20,468 nt of DNA from an uncultured Verrucomicrobiota bacterium. GTDB lineage: Bacteria > Verrucomicrobiota > Kiritimatiellia > RFP12 > UBA1067. The position numbers were made by a program, and so were the translations under genes. Below are positions 8,392 through 14,847 of this stretch, in pieces. Positions within the stretch are counted from its first letter, which is position 1. Every line of letters starts with the position of its first letter. The notes beneath the pieces were generated by a model. That model was given only the letters and a program-made list of their open reading frames with translations, ran no database searches and was not told the origin of the DNA. The stretch covers positions 1 through 20,468 of the forward strand of contig CAMNLN010000018.1 in the NCBI GenBank assembly GCA_946543025.1, given 5' to 3'.

Positions 8392-9369
8392 CTAGCAGGA
8401 GAAAGTAAAGTCGATTTCCCGGTCGGCCCAGTCGCGCACGTGCCCGTCCCACGAGGCTGGGCGGTTCTTCCCCTCCTTCACGACGGGGAAGTAGAAGTCG
8501 CGGTTGTAGCAGTGCAGGGTGGCGCCCGTCGGTGTCGTGCGGAACAAGCCGAAGCCCACGTCCATGTTGAGGCCGAGCGTGGGGAAGCCCATCATGCGGA
8601 TGACGCGCGTCTTCGTGACCGAGTAGCCGTTGAAGAGGAAGCTGGTCATCCAGCAGTGGTGGTGGCCGTGCAGGTAGCCGACCACGGCAGGCGACTTCGC
8701 GCAGAGAGCGTTGATCTTCAGGTCGTTGGCCTTGTGGTGCGCGCAGACGAACGTCGGCTTCGTGGCGGCGGCCAGCGTCGAACTGAGCCACTCCGTCTGC
8801 TCTTTGCCGAGACCGAGACCCGTGCAAGCCTGGTAGTCGCCGCGCTTCGTCGGCTCCACGAGCGAGTCGAGCAGGATGAAGTCCACGTGCGGCGTGTTCA
8901 CCACGGAGACGAAGCGTCCCGGCACCTTCGTCGTCTTGTCGTAGCCGGGGAAATACTTCAGGAACTCGGCGCGAATGTCGTGGTTGCCCATCGCGTGCGT
9001 CACCGTGATGCCCGCGTCTGTAAGGGGCTTCAGCACCTCGGCGGCCACCTCGTAGTCGCCAATCTCGCCGAACGCGAGGGAAATGTCGCCGAGGCCGATG
9101 ATGTTCGCGGGCGGGTTGGGCAGGGCAAGGATGTCCTCCACCAGCCGCTTCGCCGCCGCCGGCATCCACGGATATTCCATGCCGGTGCGGTACTGCTGCT
9201 TCCCCCACGGGTGGCCCGTGTGGATGTCCGAGATGACGCCGACGGCATACGGGTCGAGCGCGCCTTTCCGCGCCGAGCCGGCGGTCGTGCAGCCGACCGC
9301 GCCTGCGGCCATGCAGCCGGCGAGAAACGCGCGGCGTGAAACTCCTGTGTTCATACGTGCTTCCGTCAT
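8392..9369 (-). CDS. Tat-exported metallophosphoesterase lipoprotein
   Basis: Calcineurin-like metallophosphoesterase, 325 residues, substrate unknown. The N terminus has a twin-arginine motif SRRAFLAG (11-18), a short hydrophobic stretch and a lipobox AVGC (Cys27), predicting Tat export followed by lipid anchoring. Metal-ligand motifs appear in family order: SDIH (D48, H50), GLGD (D95), GNHD (128-131), AHHK (H211-H212) and GHHH (235-238). Start choice: GAAGGAG at 9378-9384 lies 8 nt before the ATG. It has its own promoter (TATAAT at 9408-9413). Tat export suggests folding with metal in the cytoplasm. It could be a phosphodiesterase or nucleotidase; the sequence does not decide. Confidence 0.87.
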   Translation of the reverse strand: MTEARMNTGVSRRAFLAGCMAAGAVGCTTAGSARKGALDPYAVGVISDIHTGHPWGKQQYRTGMEYPWMPAAAKRLVEDILALPNPPANIIGLGDISLAFGEIGDYEVAAEVLKPLTDAGITVTHAMGNHDIRAEFLKYFPGYDKTTKVPGRFVSVVNTPHVDFILLDSLVEPTKRGDYQACTGLGLGKEQTEWLSSTLAAATKPTFVCAHHKANDLKINALCAKSPAVVGYLHGHHHCWMTSFLFNGYSVTKTRVIRMMGFPTLGLNMDVGFGLFRTTPTGATLHCYNRDFYFPVVKEGKNRPASWDGHVRDWADREIDFTFSC

Positions 9370-9407
9370 TGGTCTTGCTCCTTCTCAAAAGGCTTTTGTC
9401 GGGTGCT

Positions 9408-9416
9408 ATTATACCA
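9408..9416 (-). promoter_or_regulatory. Extended -10 promoter of the metallophosphoesterase gene
   Basis: The minus strand reads TGGTATAAT, a perfect -10 with TGn extension. No good -35 hexamer is seen at 16-18 nt. The predicted +1 is near 9400, giving a leader of about 30 nt that contains the GAAGGAG ribosome binding site. Confidence 0.65.
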
Positions 9417-9447
9417 TAACATGACGGCACCCTGCAGGAAGTTATGG
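9414..9447. promoter_or_regulatory. Inverted repeat abutting the -10 (possible operator)
   Basis: CCATAAC (9414-9420) and GTTATGG (9441-9447) form a perfect 7-bp inverted repeat with a 20-nt spacer holding CTGCAG. It lies directly upstream of the -10 and covers the -35 region, where a repressor or activator dimer could sit. It has no T-run, so it is not a good terminator for the upstream lipoprotein gene. Confidence 0.35.
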
Positions 9448-9464
9448 ACAATAAGACGCGCGCG

Positions 9465-9872
9465 CTAAAGACTGTCCACGTATTTCGCGAGAATGCGGAA
9501 GTCGGAGCAGACGGTCACGGTGTGCCGCGCGAGGACGAATCCGGTCGTCGGCTGCCGGAGCTGGATCGCCAGCGTCATCTCGTCGCGATCGTAGAACCCG
9601 CTGAAGCCTGCGTCGTTGTATTCCCAGGACTTTATCTTCGTCTCAATCGCGACGGAAGCCTGCGCGCGGTCCGGCGTCACCTTGAATCCGCGCGCCCTGA
9701 GCGCTTCGACGAGCGCGCGCGTCACGCGCGGTTCCGTCTTGTCCACGAAGAACACCGTCCCTGCCGGAAACTTGTTGCGGTGCTTCGGCAGGTTCTCCTG
9801 AATCTCGCCAGGCGTCCAGCAGCCGAGGACAAAAAGCAGGACTGCAAATAGAGCTGTCAGAATTGTGCGCAT
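9465..9872 (-). CDS. Small predicted outer-membrane lipoprotein, unknown function
   Basis: 135 residues with a clear lipoprotein signal: hydrophobic residues 3-16 and lipobox VLGC (Cys18, followed by Trp, so no Asp+2 retention signal). I do not recognise the family. The mature part has a basic stretch (PKHRNKFPAG), a predicted helix (RALVEALRARGF) and then alternating strands (ASVAIETKIKSWEY, EMTLAIQLRQ), resembling small mixed alpha/beta envelope lipoproteins. It overlaps the murE 3' end by 16 nt with AGGGA just before its ATG, so it is probably translated from the dcw mRNA. An envelope or cell-wall role is inference from position only. The gap to the next gene (9370-9464) contains that gene's promoter. 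Confidence 0.75.
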   Translation of the reverse strand: MRTILTALFAVLLFVLGCWTPGEIQENLPKHRNKFPAGTVFFVDKTEPRVTRALVEALRARGFKVTPDRAQASVAIETKIKSWEYNDAGFSGFYDRDEMTLAIQLRQPTTGFVLARHTVTVCSDFRILAKYVDSL

Positions 9873-10984
9873 GTTTCCCTGTCGTCGAAATGGATGACCT
9901 TGTCGCCGATCGTCTGCGTGGTCTCGTGACCCTTGCCGCAGACGACCACCGTATCGCCCGCCTCTGCGAGCGAAAGCGCGTAGTGGATCGCTTTCGCACG
10001 GTCAGGCTCCGTGACGAAGTCCGTTCCCGCGGGGATGCCCGCCACGATCTGGCCGATGATGGACTGCGGCTCCTCGCTGCGCGGGTTGTCGCTCGTCACG
10101 ACGAGGCGGTCGGCGTGCGCCGCCGCCGCCGCGCCCATGAGCGGACGCTTCGCGCGGTCGCGGTCGCCGCCCGCACCGAAGACGGCCCACACTTTCCCCT
10201 TGGTGAACTCGCGCACGGTCGAGAGGACGTTCGCAAGCGCGTCGTCCGTATGCGCGTAGTCCACGAACACGTCGGCCGCGCTCCGCGTCGCCACGCGCTC
10301 CAAACGCCCCCAACGCGGCGTCAGGAAAGGTATCTTCGCAATGACGTCGCCGATTCGCACCCCGGCGCCGAGCGCGAGCGCCGCCGCAAGGAGCACATTC
10401 TGCACGTTGTAGCGCCCGGCGAGCGGACACCGTTTCGCGATCAAGTCCCTCAAGTCGTTCAAATCCTTCAGGGCCAGAGCACCGTCGACGTCCTTGATGC
10501 CGCCGCCGACCGAGAGTCCGCATTCGATCGTACGGAGCGGAAGCGCCCGGCAAATATCCGCGAGCCGCCGACCATAGTCGCCGTCCACGCAGATGGCGGC
10601 AGGCGCGCCGGGCGTCGAATCCGCCAGACGTCTAAAGAAGTCTGCCTTCACCTGAAAGTAGGCCTCCATCGTCTTGTGGTAGTCGAGGTGGTCTTCGGTC
10701 AGGTTCGTGAAGCCGCCGCCGGCGAAGACGGTGTCGCCCGTGCGGCGCTGGTGGATGGCATGGCTGGACACCTCCATCACGCACGTCGCGCAGCCGGCGG
10801 ACTCCATCTCCGCGAATATCTCCTTCAGCACGGGCAGGGGCGGCGTCGTGTATCCGGTCGAGAAACGGCGGCGGCCCGTGTTCACCTCCACCGTCGTCAC
10901 GTATCCCCCGCCGCCGAGGAACGCATCGAGGATCCAGGTGGTCGTCGTCTTGCCGTTGGTGCCGGTGATGCCGTAAATCTTCAT
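9857..10984 (-). CDS. murE: MurE-type Mur ligase lacking the N-terminal domain
   Basis: UDP-MurNAc-dipeptide:diaminopimelate ligase type, adding the third residue of the peptidoglycan stem peptide. The start is the ATG overlapping the ftsI stop (ATGA). It gives 375 residues versus the usual ~490. The central ATPase begins at once: TGTNGKTTT at 7-15 (near residue 110 in normal MurE). MurE hallmarks follow: EVSSHAIHQ (71-79), TNLTEDHLDYH (93-103), candidate carbamylated Lys113, DYAHTDDAL (242-250), GAGGDRDRAKRP (270-281), DNPR (299-302, the meso-DAP type signature) and GKGHE (350-354). The domain that binds the UDP part is absent, and upstream DNA is fully occupied by ftsI. An in-frame start at 11176 would only add 64 Arg/His-rich residues encoded antiframe to ftsI. 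Family is certain; substrate and activity are less so. Confidence 0.88.
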   Translation of the reverse strand: MKIYGITGTNGKTTTTWILDAFLGGGGYVTTVEVNTGRRRFSTGYTTPPLPVLKEIFAEMESAGCATCVMEVSSHAIHQRRTGDTVFAGGGFTNLTEDHLDYHKTMEAYFQVKADFFRRLADSTPGAPAAICVDGDYGRRLADICRALPLRTIECGLSVGGGIKDVDGALALKDLNDLRDLIAKRCPLAGRYNVQNVLLAAALALGAGVRIGDVIAKIPFLTPRWGRLERVATRSAADVFVDYAHTDDALANVLSTVREFTKGKVWAVFGAGGDRDRAKRPLMGAAAAAHADRLVVTSDNPRSEEPQSIIGQIVAGIPAGTDFVTEPDRAKAIHYALSLAEAGDTVVVCGKGHETTQTIGDKVIHFDDRETCAQF

Positions 10985-12849
10985 GGTTGGTTGTTGTCCT
11001 CCTCCGGCACGTCCTCGTAGAGGTCGGGATCGATCTCCTCTGGAATGTCTGGAGCTACGGCCATGTACCGCAGGACGGCGCTCGCGATGCGGCTGAACGT
11101 GGGCGCGGCGCACACGCCGCCCTGATGGTTGTAGAGCGGCAGCCCCGTCTCCTGCGAGAGCTTGAACGAGCGGCAATAGGCCGGCTTCTGATAGGTCACG
11201 AGGATGACGATCTCCGGCCGTGACGCCGGGACGATTCCGATGAACGATGCGTTATAGGCCGTCTGCGAATAGCCGCGGCCTTCCTTCATCTGCGCGGTAC
11301 CCGTCTTGCCCGCGACGGAATAACCCTTGACGGCCGCCCGCCGCGCAGTCCCGCCCTTCTTCGCCACGCCAAGCATCATCTCGCGCACCTTGCGCGCCGT
11401 TTCAGGCCGGATCGGATGGCCGAGCACCTCTTTTTCCTGATGCTCGTAGAGTACCGCGCCGTCGGGGTCCACCACCTTTTGGACAAGAAACGGACGCAGA
11501 AGCTCGCCGTCGTTGCCGATTGCCGCATAGGCGTTCGCCAGCTGGATCGCCGTCACGGCCACGCCCTGCCCGATCGGCGCGCGCGACCATTTGACCTTGT
11601 CCCACGAGTTCCAGTTTGGAATGATGCCGGTCTCTTCGCCCGGCAGTTCGATGCCTGTCTTTCGTCCGAGGCCGAAATTCGTCATGTATGTCCACAGCCG
11701 TTTCGGGCCGAGGTCCACGCCAAGCTTCCCGTAGACGATATTCGACGAATGGACGAGCGCCTCTCGCACGCTCATCCTTTCCTCCCACTTGTGAGAACCG
11801 TCGCCGGGCAAACGGTAGTAGTTGGGGTCGTTGCGTGCCGTGCTGATCATCGTATCCGGCCCCACGATTCGTTCGTTCAGCACGGCGCAGGCGGTAATCG
11901 TCTTCATCACGCTTCCCGGCTCGTAGTTTTCCGAGATGGCCCCGTTGAACCGCGTGGAGTCCGGCGACTTGTTGTACTGGGCCGGATCGTAGTCCGGCAG
12001 GTTCGCCAACGCGAGCACTGCCCCCGTCTTTACGGAAAGGACAATGGCCCAGGCGCGTTCCGCCTTGTTCGAGGCAACGCCTGCGGCCAGCGCCCGCTCG
12101 ACTTCATACTGAATGTTTGGATCGATCGTCAGGTAGACGTCGTTGCCGGGGCGGGCGTCGACGTCGATCTCGCGGCGCACGCGCGCTTCGCCGCCCGTGG
12201 CGATGCGCGTACCCCGCACGGTGCCGGGCGTGCCCTTCAACCACTTCTCGTAGCGCAACTCGATCCCCGCGCCGCCGACGCGGTTTGTCGGATCCTTGCT
12301 TACGAACCCCACCACGTGCGAGAGCCTGCGCCCCTGCGGATAGACGCGCACCTGCCGTTCGGTGATGGACAGTTCCTTGAAACGCCGCTTGGGATCCGAC
12401 AGCACGGCGTGGATCCCGTCGTCGTCGGAGGTGACGAGCTTGACGTATCGCGCCATCTTGCTGGGATCGTTCGGATCGCGCTTCGCGTAGGCATCCATCA
12501 CCTGAAGCAGCGGAATCTGGAGCACGTCCGCGAGCGTCCGTATCTTCTCGCGGCGGACCTCCGGCTTGATCGGCTTCTTCGGGTTCACGGGATCGCGCGC
12601 GGCGGCCTGCGCATCGACATGATAGTCCCACACCGTCTTTGTCTGGGCCAGCACTTCCTTCCCGTCCATGCAGTAGATCGTCCCCCGGCATCCCTGCGTG
12701 TTTCGCGTAAAGCCATAGTTGGGTTGCTTCGTGTGCGCCGTCACGAGGCTCAGGTGCAGGAGCACGAGCCTCGTCCCGATGCCGAGCGCGCCCGCGACAA
12801 GAAGCACCGCCGGAGCGTAGAAGCGGACTTTTTCGTTTGCGCCGGTCAT
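10981..12849 (-). CDS. ftsI: Division-type penicillin-binding protein (peptidoglycan transpeptidase)
   Basis: Class B PBP that cross-links septal peptidoglycan in the periplasm. 622 residues: a cytoplasmic start, one membrane anchor at about 11-36, the PBP dimerisation domain (about 50-210, with RGTIY and VRVYPQGRRLSHVVGF), then the transpeptidase. Catalytic motifs: SVMK (Ser313, Lys316), SSN (368-370) and KTG (515-517). The C terminus is acidic (EEIDPDLYEDVPEEDNNQ). It follows the ftsL-like gene by 24 nt and overlaps murE by 4 nt, as expected in a dcw operon. The long segment between the dimerisation motifs and the SVMK serine is normal for FtsI/PBP2x. FtsI is preferred over SpoVD or PBP2 because of the dcw position. 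Confidence 0.93.
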   Translation of the reverse strand: MTGANEKVRFYAPAVLLVAGALGIGTRLVLLHLSLVTAHTKQPNYGFTRNTQGCRGTIYCMDGKEVLAQTKTVWDYHVDAQAAARDPVNPKKPIKPEVRREKIRTLADVLQIPLLQVMDAYAKRDPNDPSKMARYVKLVTSDDDGIHAVLSDPKRRFKELSITERQVRVYPQGRRLSHVVGFVSKDPTNRVGGAGIELRYEKWLKGTPGTVRGTRIATGGEARVRREIDVDARPGNDVYLTIDPNIQYEVERALAAGVASNKAERAWAIVLSVKTGAVLALANLPDYDPAQYNKSPDSTRFNGAISENYEPGSVMKTITACAVLNERIVGPDTMISTARNDPNYYRLPGDGSHKWEERMSVREALVHSSNIVYGKLGVDLGPKRLWTYMTNFGLGRKTGIELPGEETGIIPNWNSWDKVKWSRAPIGQGVAVTAIQLANAYAAIGNDGELLRPFLVQKVVDPDGAVLYEHQEKEVLGHPIRPETARKVREMMLGVAKKGGTARRAAVKGYSVAGKTGTAQMKEGRGYSQTAYNASFIGIVPASRPEIVILVTYQKPAYCRSFKLSQETGLPLYNHQGGVCAAPTFSRIASAVLRYMAVAPDIPEEIDPDLYEDVPEEDNNQP

Positions 12850-12873
12850 CGGGAGGAGCGCCTTGTGAAATCG

Positions 12874-13290
12874 TCAGCGACGCGCCTGCCGCCGTGTGCG
12901 GGGCGACGCCAACGCCATGTTGCCCGTCTTTGCCCGGGCGCGCGCGCGCGCCACGGACATTTGGCCCGGCGCAGGTTCGCCGGCGGCTGTCATCCGCACC
13001 ACCTGATCGGGATGCGGACTCTGCATGGCGAGACCAAAGCGCGTGATCTTCTCGTCAAGCCGCTCGCGCGTCTTCATCGCGTTCCAGCGGGCGTTCTCGC
13101 GGCCATATTCCGCATCAAGCGCCTTCAGCTTGTTCTCCGCCGTCCCGATATCGCGCAGAATGGAGGTGCACTGCGAATCGAGCGTCCAGTAGATCATCAA
13201 CATGATGAAGCTCGACACGATCAAGGCCGCCATGCCCGTCGCTCCGGACTTGAAGCGCGAATGCTTTTTTACCCGTCGGTTTCGTCTCAT
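12874..13290 (-). CDS. ftsL: FtsL-like division protein
   Basis: 138-residue bitopic membrane protein between rsmH and ftsI, exactly where ftsL sits in dcw clusters. It has a basic cytoplasmic N terminus (RRNRRVKKHSRFK), one membrane helix at about 18-36, then a predicted periplasmic coiled coil (about 40-80, with LRDIGTAENKLKALDAEY) typical of FtsL/DivIC leucine-zipper proteins. FtsL sequences diverge widely, so identity rests on topology and position. The start overlaps the rsmH stop (ATGA). Oddities: an Arg-rich C-terminal tail (VARARARAK ... RTRRQARR) encoded partly by an alternating GC tract at 12938-12951. Confidence 0.8.
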   Translation of the reverse strand: MRRNRRVKKHSRFKSGATGMAALIVSSFIMLMIYWTLDSQCTSILRDIGTAENKLKALDAEYGRENARWNAMKTRERLDEKITRFGLAMQSPHPDQVVRMTAAGEPAPGQMSVARARARAKTGNMALASPRTRRQARR

Positions 13291-14213
13291 GACTCTGTCC
13301 TTTCAATTGTCCGCAGCTTGGCGCTGCGGGCGCGTGGGTTTTCTGCGATCTCTTCGTCAGACGCCGTCACGGCGTGACGCGTCACCAATCGTACCTTCGG
13401 AAGGGTTCCCTCCCATCGTTCGCCCCCCTGCTGGAGGGAAACCATTCGCCCGGCATGAGCGGCGAAAAACCGCTTCACCGTCCGGTCAGTCAGGCTCTCG
13501 AACGTAATCACCGCCATCCGTCCGCCGGGCTTGAGCAGGCCAAGCCCGCCCTCGAGCGCCCGTTCCAGCTCGCCCAGCTCGTCATTGACCGCCATGCGGA
13601 ATGCCTGAAACGTCCGCGTGGCGGGATGATGCGCCCCGCTTCGTCCCACGGTCTTCTCGACCAGCGACGCCAGCTGCGCCGTCGTCTCGATCCGTGCGAC
13701 GGCGCGCGCTTGCACGATCGCCCGCGCGATCCGCCGGGCGTTCGGTTCCTCTCCGAACGTACGGAGCAGGCTGGCCAGTTCGTCTTCGCTCCGCGTCGCT
13801 ACGATGTCGGCCGCCGTTTCGCCGCGCGACCGATCCATCCGCATGTCCAGCGGGCCGTCCGCTCGAAAGCTGAACCCGCGATCCGCCTCGTCGAGCTGCG
13901 GACTCGACACGCCCAGATCGAGAAGGATGCCGTCCACGGCGCCGATTCCTTCATCCCGCACGATCTTCGCGATGTTTCCATGGCATCCATGCACCAGCGT
14001 CAGGCTGACGCCCGGAATTCTTTCCAGGCGTTCGGCGCTTTCGGTCAGTGCCAGCGTGTCGCGGTCGATACCCACCAGTCTCGCGCCCGTGCCCGCGCGT
14101 GCGAGGATTTCACGCGCATGGCCGGCCCGGCCCAGTGTCCCGTCAATGTACACGCCGCCAGGTTTCACTGCCAACGAATCAACTGTCTCTTTCAGAAGAA
14201 CTGGCTTGTGCAT
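13287..14213 (-). CDS. rsmH: 16S rRNA (cytosine-N4) methyltransferase
   Basis: RsmH (MraW), the SAM-dependent enzyme that methylates C1402 of 16S rRNA in the small-subunit P site. 308 residues, normal length. It opens with HKPVLLKETVDSL; SAM-binding DGTLGRAGHA (24-33), GILLDLGVSSPQLDEADRGF, LDMRMD, EEPNARRIA and TRTFQAFRMAVNDEL are all family signatures. The usual C-terminal motif SFHSLEDR appears as TFESLTDR, a mild deviation. The start has a strong AGGAAGGA that overlaps the mraZ stop 10 nt upstream; the stop overlaps ftsL. Confidence 0.95.
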   Translation of the reverse strand: MHKPVLLKETVDSLAVKPGGVYIDGTLGRAGHAREILARAGTGARLVGIDRDTLALTESAERLERIPGVSLTLVHGCHGNIAKIVRDEGIGAVDGILLDLGVSSPQLDEADRGFSFRADGPLDMRMDRSRGETAADIVATRSEDELASLLRTFGEEPNARRIARAIVQARAVARIETTAQLASLVEKTVGRSGAHHPATRTFQAFRMAVNDELGELERALEGGLGLLKPGGRMAVITFESLTDRTVKRFFAAHAGRMVSLQQGGERWEGTLPKVRLVTRHAVTASDEEIAENPRARSAKLRTIERTES

Positions 14214-14223
14214 GCGTCCTTCC

Positions 14224-14667
14224 TCAGAAACGGAGCTTCTTCATCGCAGCCCGCAGGTTCTCCACCTCCACCGCCGAACGCTGGGGAACGTTCTCGGGTG
14301 CCCAGAGCCTGGCCATCCGAACCGCGCCCTTCATCACGACGGTGCCCTTCAGGTTCGCGTGCGCCAGCAGCCGATCGCTGATGCGAATGCGTCCCTGCAC
14401 GTCAAACTCAAGCAACTCAGAATCTTCTCCGATCTTCTCCAGCACGTCATTCAGGTCTTCGTCCGACAGCGGTTCTTCCTGAATCTCCGCCAGACGCGAC
14501 TCGAACACCCCTCTCGGGACGAGACGGAGGCAAGGCGCACCTTCCTCCTTCATGACGTAGACATAATCAGAGCCGAGTGCATGGCGCCACGCGCTAGGAA
14601 TCGTGAGGCGCTTCTTCGGGTCGAGGGTACGCTCGTGCGTGCCTACCAGCGCACCGGTAGCCAGCAT
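14224..14667 (-). CDS. mraZ: Transcriptional regulator MraZ
   Basis: AbrB-fold DNA-binding protein that heads dcw operons and represses them in E. coli. Two SpoVT/AbrB-type repeats are visible: GTHERTLDPKKRLTIPSAWR (9-28) and LLEFDVQGRIRISDRLL (about 84-100). I start it at the ATG at 14667 (147 residues, family-typical) because GAGGAG at 14674-14679 lies 6 nt upstream. The ATG at 14706 would add 13 residues, has no ribosome binding site, and is only about 5 nt from the predicted transcription start. Transcribed from the promoter at 14718-14746, which carries repeats suited to MraZ autoregulation. Confidence 0.93.
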   Translation of the reverse strand: MLATGALVGTHERTLDPKKRLTIPSAWRHALGSDYVYVMKEEGAPCLRLVPRGVFESRLAEIQEEPLSDEDLNDVLEKIGEDSELLEFDVQGRIRISDRLLAHANLKGTVVMKGAVRMARLWAPENVPQRSAVEVENLRAAMKKLRF

Positions 14668-14713
14668 GGGCGTCTCCTCGACGATCTGTTTGCCTAGTTT
14701 TGACATTCGTTGA

Positions 14714-14736
14714 CACTATTAAACACTTTCCCCCAC
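14714..14736 (-). promoter_or_regulatory. Candidate MraZ operator: three GTG repeats at 10-nt spacing
   Basis: On the minus strand GTG occurs at 14736-14734, 14726-14724 and 14716-14714, so the repeats are exactly 10 nt (one helical turn) apart. They run from just inside the spacer across the -10 to the start site. Known MraZ sites are short G-rich direct repeats with about 5-nt spacers next to the mraZ promoter; only the first copy here (GTGGG) has the full G-rich form. Repression of its own operon is inferred. Confidence 0.5.
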
Positions 14737-14746
14737 CGGCTGTCAA
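14718..14746 (-). promoter_or_regulatory. Sigma-70 promoter of the dcw operon
   Basis: Perfect -35 TTGACA (plus-strand complement 14741-14746), 17-nt spacer, -10 TTTAAT (14718-14723). The predicted +1 is near 14711, giving a leader of about 45 nt to the mraZ start at 14667, with the GAGGAG site inside it. Confidence 0.85.
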
Positions 14747-14785
14747 TCCCCATTCGTGATTTTTTTCATTTTTTTTGCAGACGAC

Positions 14786-14816
14786 AAAAAACCCCTTGCA
14801 ATCGGCTTGCAAGGGG
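14786..14816 (-). terminator. Rho-independent terminator of nagA
   Basis: A perfect 10-bp stem CCCCTTGCAA / TTGCAAGGGG (14792-14801 and 14807-14816) with a 5-nt loop, followed on the minus strand by six T. It lies 31 nt after the nagA stop and just before the dcw promoter, so it insulates the two units. Confidence 0.92.
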
Positions 14817-14847
14817 TCGCCTCGTGTCGAGGTCCTATGTTAGGGAA

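Noticed and set aside
10985..11176. 64-codon N-terminal extension of murE from an upstream ATG
   Set aside because: The extension is Arg/His/Gly-rich antiframe sequence of the ftsI 3' end and does not resemble MurE domain 1; the ATGA-coupled start is far more natural.
11416..13377. Plus-strand open frame of 653 codons opposite ftsI and ftsL
   Set aside because: No motifs, biased composition, and the opposite strand carries a full PBP with SxxK, SxN and KTG.
14668..14706. Earlier mraZ start at 14706
   Set aside because: No ribosome binding site and almost on top of the predicted transcription start; the ATG at 14667 has GAGGAG at ideal spacing and gives the usual MraZ length.
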